From Cololabis saira (lineage: Eukaryota; Chordata; Actinopteri; Beloniformes; Belonidae): 64,000 nt of DNA. A model generated the notes under the pieces. It was not told the DNA's origin and made no database searches. It saw only the letters and a list, made by a program, of their open reading frames with translations. Numbering within the stretch: position 1 is the first letter of the stretch; each line of letters begins with the position of its first letter. Location: contig NC_084606.1 of NCBI RefSeq assembly GCF_033807715.1, forward strand, positions 33,169,361-33,233,360. The letters run 5' to 3'. The translations under genes were made by a program, and so were the position numbers. Below are positions 59,707-64,000 of the stretch, in pieces.

Positions 59707-60287
59707 TAAGGCCTAAATCCCAATACTCCCCCTATTTTCTTTCACTAGCCCTACTTTCTATCACTACCCCTAAAAAAGAAGGGACAGATTTTAGGGCACT
59801 TGAAATCTTCCCAGGGGTCTGTCCCAATACTCCCCCTACTCCTACTTTCAGCACCACCCCTAAATCAGGAAGCTGAGAGACAAAAGCTGTTTTAATTTCA
59901 GCTGTAGCGCTGTTAATATGCCACTTTATTAAGTTTAAGTGAAAATTAAGTATTTTTTCAGGCGTAAAAGTAACCGTTAAGATCCCCAACCTGGGCTCAG
60001 TTTATCCAAATAATGCCTGTTAAGAAATTTGACCCGATGTTTTCGGAGATGATAAGAGCCGCCGGCCCCGGGGAGCAGCAGCAGCCGGAGAACAGACGTG
60101 ATCGCCAGGTCAACCTGCGCCGTCGTCCCGGGGAGAAACCTGCAGCTCTGTGGAGAATTACCACTGGCTGAAATAAATCATTTAGGAAGATAAATGTTGG
60201 TTTAATAGATGAAATCTAACAGTTGTAGCTACGCCTGTTAAGAAATTTGCTCAGAAAATTTTCGAGATTTCTGCCTGCCGGCTCCGG

Positions 60288-60394
60288 AGTTGATTTATGG
60301 GTCCTCGTTAAATCGATGCAGAGCCTACGGCGCAGGGTACGTAACCTACGCCGTAGGCTCTGCGTTGGTGTAACGCGGAACCATAAATCAGCCT
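60288..60394. mobile_element. GC-rich palindromic MITE (shortened)
   Basis: The arms TTGATTTATGGGTCCTCG and GCGGAACCATAAATCAGCCT enclose ACCTACGCCGTAGG. Part of the core is deleted. Confidence 0.82.
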
Positions 60395-60462
60395 TTATTC
60401 TGGCGTGATCTTCGACAAACGGGCAAATGAGTGATTATGTACATTCACTGAGTTTAGTTTTT

Positions 60463-60840
60463 AGTTTAGTTTATTTAGCACATAAAATAAAAAATAACAT
60501 CACACAAATAAGTGCAGTTAAAAGAAAAGAAGGAGGAGCGAGCAAGCCAGTAGGCTTATGAGGAACCCCACCCAATAACATTTAACAAAATAGTTATGAG
60601 GATACAAAATCATAAAAATAAAATAAATAATACATCATAAAAAATTGCATGCAGAACATGAATGAAAATAAAAAAATACTGTAGACCTATGATCACATGA
60701 TCATGAAAATATTAATATTATGATGAACAAATGGCAACACAGAATATGAAGTACAAAAGAAACATTAACAGTGGGAAAAGCAAGAGCTTTCTTGACTACA
60801 TTGTTGAATTAAATGCTCTCTTGAGCGACTTTTGAAAATG
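60463..60840 (-). mobile_element. Probable LINE 3' tail, minus strand
   Basis: TAGTTTAGTTTATTTAGCAC followed by A-rich non-coding sequence reads like a minus-strand LINE 3' end with a (TAAAC)n-type tail. No duplication was found; boundaries are approximate. Confidence 0.45.
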
Positions 60841-61323
60841 GATAGTGAGTGAATATTATGAAATATTATAAAAATGTAATCAAAATGCATTTTTATGCAG
60901 AAACTAACTCAAAATATTGATTTTATTCACTAAAAAATAAGAAATGTCCGCCATGTTTTTTTTTTTTTTGATTCAGTCTGCAAATGACGACGAAAAGCAT
61001 TCTGGGAAATTTTTCTGTCCCTAGAAAACTAGTGAGGATCAGAAATCCCTACATCTGTAGGGAAAGATTCATAGCCACTACACTAGTTTTCGTCACTACC
61101 CCTAGGTGGAAAGAGGAATTGGGACACCACTACCCTCACGGGAACGCGCAAAATTTAGGGGTAGGGATGAAAACTAGGGGTAGTGGTAGTATTGGGACAG
61201 GGCCTAAGACTTTAATTGACTGAGGTTAACGTATGTACTGATGCTGTTCTTGATGGCCGTCACTTCAGCAGCTGTCCGTGAAAACCGACATGAATATGAC
61301 TTGACACTACTGTACCTCCACAC

Positions 61324-62614
61324 CAGAAGTGGGTAGTAATGAGTTACATTTACTCTGTTACATTTACTTGAGTAAATTTTGGGAAATTTTGTACTTTTAG
61401 GACTAGTTTTGAATCACTATACTTTTTACTTTTACTTGAGTAGATTTGTGAAGAAGAAACTGTTTCTCTTACTCCGCTACATTAGGCTACGTTGAGCTGT
61501 TACTTTTCTTTTATCCCTTTTATCCACGTACGCGTCAATCTCATGACATCACTGGGTGATTCTTTGGGAAAAATGTTTGTTTTTGCATGTTTTGTCACAT
61601 TTACACAGACTCAAACACACACAGAGTTTCTATGAGTTCATGGGCTTGTTCTAGTTCAGGGGTCGGCAACCCAAAATGTTGAAAGAGCCATATTGGACCA
61701 AAAACACAAAAAACAAATATGTCTGGAGCCGCAAAAAATGAAAAGTCTTGTATAAGCCTTAGAATGAAGGCAACACATGCTGCATATTTCTATATTAGTT
61801 ATGACTGGGGGAAGATTTTTTTTTCATTATGCACTTCGAGAAAAAAGTCGAAATGTCAAGAAAAAAGTCAAAATTTTGAGAAAAAGTCGAAATGTCAAGA
61901 TTAATATTGAAGTACCTTCTTGAGAAAAAACTCGAAATGTTGAGAAAAAAGTTGAAATGTTGAGAAAAAAGTTGAAATGTAAGATTAAAAGGGAAAGGAA
62001 AAAGGAAGAAAAAAAGAGAAAAAAGAAGATAAAAAAGGAAAAAAAGAAAAAAGGAAAAGAAAAAAAGAGAAAAAAAAAGGTGAAACATTTTTGAAAAATC
62101 TCCAGGGAGCCACTAGGGCAGCTCTAGAGCCGCATGCGGTTCTAGAGCCGCGGGTTGCCGACCCCTGTTCTAGTTCTACCTGCGGAGCCTGGTTAAAAAA
62201 AGAAAAGTACAAAGGCTTGAAATTTTGTGCTACTTGTGCCTAATTTATTTTTTTATTCTGTTATTATTTTATTTATTTTATTTTGATTAAAGTACTTGAA
62301 TTTACTTTAAGATTATTTTAATTTAAGATATTTTTTATTAATTTTAATTTATTTATTTTATTATTTTATTGATTTAATTTGCCTGAAGATGATTATTTTG
62401 TACTTTTGTCTGTTTTAATGGTTGTGTTAAAAAAATAAATCAGACATTACTCAACAGTTACTCAGTACTTGAGTAGTTTATTCACCAAGTACTTTTTTAC
62501 TTTTACTCAAGTAATTATTTGGATGACTACTTTTTACTTCTACTTGAGTCATATTATTCTGAAGTAACAGTACTTTTACTTGAGTACAATCTTTGGCTCC
62601 TCTACCCAGCTGTG
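61324..62614 (-). mobile_element. hAT element (CAGARGTGGGTAG ends), second copy, with nested hAT
   Basis: The left end CAGAAGTGGGTAGTAATGAG and right end CTACCCAGCTGTG are flanked by CTCCACAC (61316-61323) and CTCCGCAC (62615-62622), one mismatch. It is the reverse of the copy at 58436. A hAT MITE (61657-62167) lies inside it. Confidence 0.9.
61657..62167. mobile_element. hAT MITE (CAGGGGTCGGCAACCC family, copy 5)
   Basis: Perfect 8-bp duplications TTCTAGTT (61649-61656, 62168-62175). Its left arm runs into GGGGAAGATTTTTTTTTCAT and CACTTCGAGAAAAAAGTCG, which is the subterminal sequence of the 6-bp-TSD family, without that family's ends. Confidence 0.95.
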
Positions 62615-62622
62615 CTCCGCAC

Positions 62623-63511
62623 CGATCGATAAGAGAGGGCCAAATCCATGTCACATGTGCACGAATGTCTAGTATTTGAAAGCCTTCTGCATCACTGCTG
62701 CGCGGACGTCAGTGATTAGAAGTTAGAGTGCACTTAATGTGAATGATAACCGTGCTATGGGGTCAACAGGTAATTGAACGAGTAAATTCATAGCTGTGAA
62801 TGTAGCATCTCACAAGACAGACTGAGAGAGTTTTGTCAGCTGGGGGGTGTATTTTATGAACATTAGTAACATCTTTATTGCAGCTGAATGAGTTGTTGTT
62901 GTCAAATTTGTCCTGGTTTCACTTTCTCAAGATATTGATTAGATTTTTCTTTTAAATTTCACACTGTCTGATATGGGGAGAGTCTTTTTTCTTTCATTTT
63001 ATCAATTTCTGCTGGTTTGATTTCCCGTGTAAGAAATGTTTTGGCTTGTGTTGATTACTTCTCGCCTGGTTTTCACCAGTTATTCCTCACTAACAGTTTT
63101 TCTGCTATAGTTTTCGGGATCCTTGCACCCGCGGTTTAGCTACACAGGTTTTTATCACTTCCCTACTTTGGCATTGATGTTTTTAATCTATTAACTTTTG
63201 GATTTCATTTGGAATATTGGATTTCCGTCCCTGCAACTGTTTTGCTTAACATGTTTAATAAATCCCTTTGTTCTCTTACTCCCTGACTGCTTCCTGCTGT
63301 CAGGAGGCCTTTCGGTTGTTCTCTGAAATAACGTGTGACAAGGTTGACAGCACAGACTTGATTGCTCTATTTCAAAAGCTTCTCTCTTTTTATGCCTTTA
63401 ACTCACACAAACACATTAGAAATGAGGCAGATGAAAGGTCTGGACTTGATTTTGGGTATCGAGTTGACATTTGGAGTGACCAAAATGAAGTCCAAGCAGA
63501 TTTTAATGCGG
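62623..63511. other. Intergenic; weak LTR-like text only
   Basis: AATAAATCCC near 63256, followed by TCCCTGACTGCTTCCTG, resembles an LTR end, but no matching start, duplication or second copy exists in the window. Confidence 0.3.
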
Positions 63512-63517
63512 GTAAAG

Positions 63518-63834
63518 TATGGAGCCAAATCAAGGCCAAAAGTTTTGCTAATTTGAAAATAAAATTTGAACCTGAAAATTCTTTTTTACAGTTTCAGTTT
63601 TATTTTTTTCAGTATAAGATCTTTTTTTCAGTTTCAAATCTTTTTATTTCAGTTTCAAATCTTTTTTTTCAGTTTCAAATCTTTTTTTTTCTCAGTTTCA
63701 CGTCTTTTTTTTTCAGTTTCACGTCTTTTTTTTCAGTTTCAAATATTTTTTTCTCTGAAACTGTAAAAAAGAATTTTCAGGTTCAAATTTTATTTTCAAA
63801 TTAGCAAAACTTTTGGCCTTGATTTGGCTCCATA
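63518..63834. mobile_element. 6-bp-TSD foldback MITE (TATGGAGCCAAATC family)
   Basis: Terminal repeats of 80 bp are perfectly complementary, starting TATGGAGCCAAATCAAGGCC. They are flanked by GTAAAG (63512-63517, 63835-63840). Between them lie tandem units of the TTTCAGTTTCAAATCTTTTT type. The 178-codon ORF from 63268 runs through it and is not a gene. Confidence 0.93.
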
Positions 63835-64000
63835 GTAAAGGAGGCTGATAACAGCACAAATCCATATGAGAGACAGGTGTGGCCAGATCAAGAGTGAGGT
63901 TCTCTCTTACAAAGAAAGAAAGAAAACGCTGGTAAACTCAACATCAAAAGGTGTGTGAAACTACAAAAGACAACTAAAGTGGAAATCTTTTCCTTGATGA

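Larger units (their letters stand above)
59710..61204. mobile_element. Harbinger-like element (GGCCYTGTCCCAATACT ends)
   Basis: The left end GGCCTAAATCCCAATACT and the right end AGTATTGGGACAGGGCC are flanked by TAA (59707-59709, 61205-61207). CACTACCCCTA motifs repeat near both ends. It carries a palindromic MITE (60288-60394) and a probable LINE tail (60463-60840). Confidence 0.86.

Noticed and set aside
62890..63305. Possible LTR
   Set aside because: Only a polyadenylation-like end is visible; no matching start or duplication.
63268..63804. 178-codon ORF
   Set aside because: It runs through an inverted-repeat MITE; the second half is array translation and the first half has no recognisable motif.

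Overview
The window looks like a piece of a teleost fish chromosome, probably percomorph. The evidence is indirect: the DNA is AT-rich and holds a fish-type L1 LINE, Tc1/mariner remnants, long dinucleotide and tetranucleotide microsatellites, a tRNA-like SINE and many small terminal-inverted-repeat elements of kinds common in fish. I found no host protein-coding exon, rRNA gene or functional tRNA gene in 64 kb. It could be a gene desert, a large intron, or a transposon-rich intergenic block; the sequence alone does not decide.

Most open reading frames here are by-products of repeats. The only long one of biological origin is a LINE endonuclease/reverse transcriptase (minus strand, 7477 down to 3216). 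It is split by a 1.87 kb element and fused to a GC-rich block. Broken coding remnants also occur for two Tc1/mariner transposases (26.5-27.8 kb minus; 48.4-50.2 kb plus), a hAT-type BED zinc finger (21.3-21.4 kb), an RTE-like reverse transcriptase scrap (19.3-19.5 kb), a FADD-type LINE (53.6-55.6 kb) and several LINE C-termini (14.6, 16.6 and 18.7 kb).

Layout: 0-8 kb, a CAGTACT element end, then the composite L1. 8-13 kb, a long-TIR MITE, a 6-bp-TSD array element, and a TTAA element split by a Harbinger-like element. 14-20 kb, a Harbinger-like element carrying a LINE tail, a second LINE split by a TTAA element, and a foldback element inside an L1 tail. 20-23.2 kb, a Mutator-like element with a hAT nested in it, then a SINE in a LINE tail. 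23.5-31.3 kb, hAT and 6-bp-TSD elements with shared internal arrays, a Tc1 split by a hAT split by a further MITE, and a solo LTR. 32.5-39.6 kb, two abutting TAA elements, a GGGCCC element hit by a hAT, and further hATs. 40.5-50.2 kb, CAGTACT elements, a hAT full of GGAA/GAAA repeats, a retroposon hit by a TTAA element, and a mariner hit twice. 50.2-64 kb, hAT, TTAA, GGGCCC, LINE, solo LTR and Harbinger-like elements, ending with a MITE that has 80-bp perfect arms.

Target-site duplications (TSDs), read directly by comparing flanks, support most boundaries: 8 bp for hAT-like, TTAA for piggyBac/Kolobok-like, TAA or ATA for Harbinger-like, 9 bp for one Mutator-like, 6-7 bp for an IS3EU-like group, 5 bp for an LTR, and 10-16 bp for retroposed copies. 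The main themes are deep nesting, internal arrays of short hairpins whose arms change together, one array cassette shared by two unrelated terminal-repeat families, and a GC-rich palindromic MITE seen only inside or next to other DNA transposons. Family names given from memory are recollection, not a database search.
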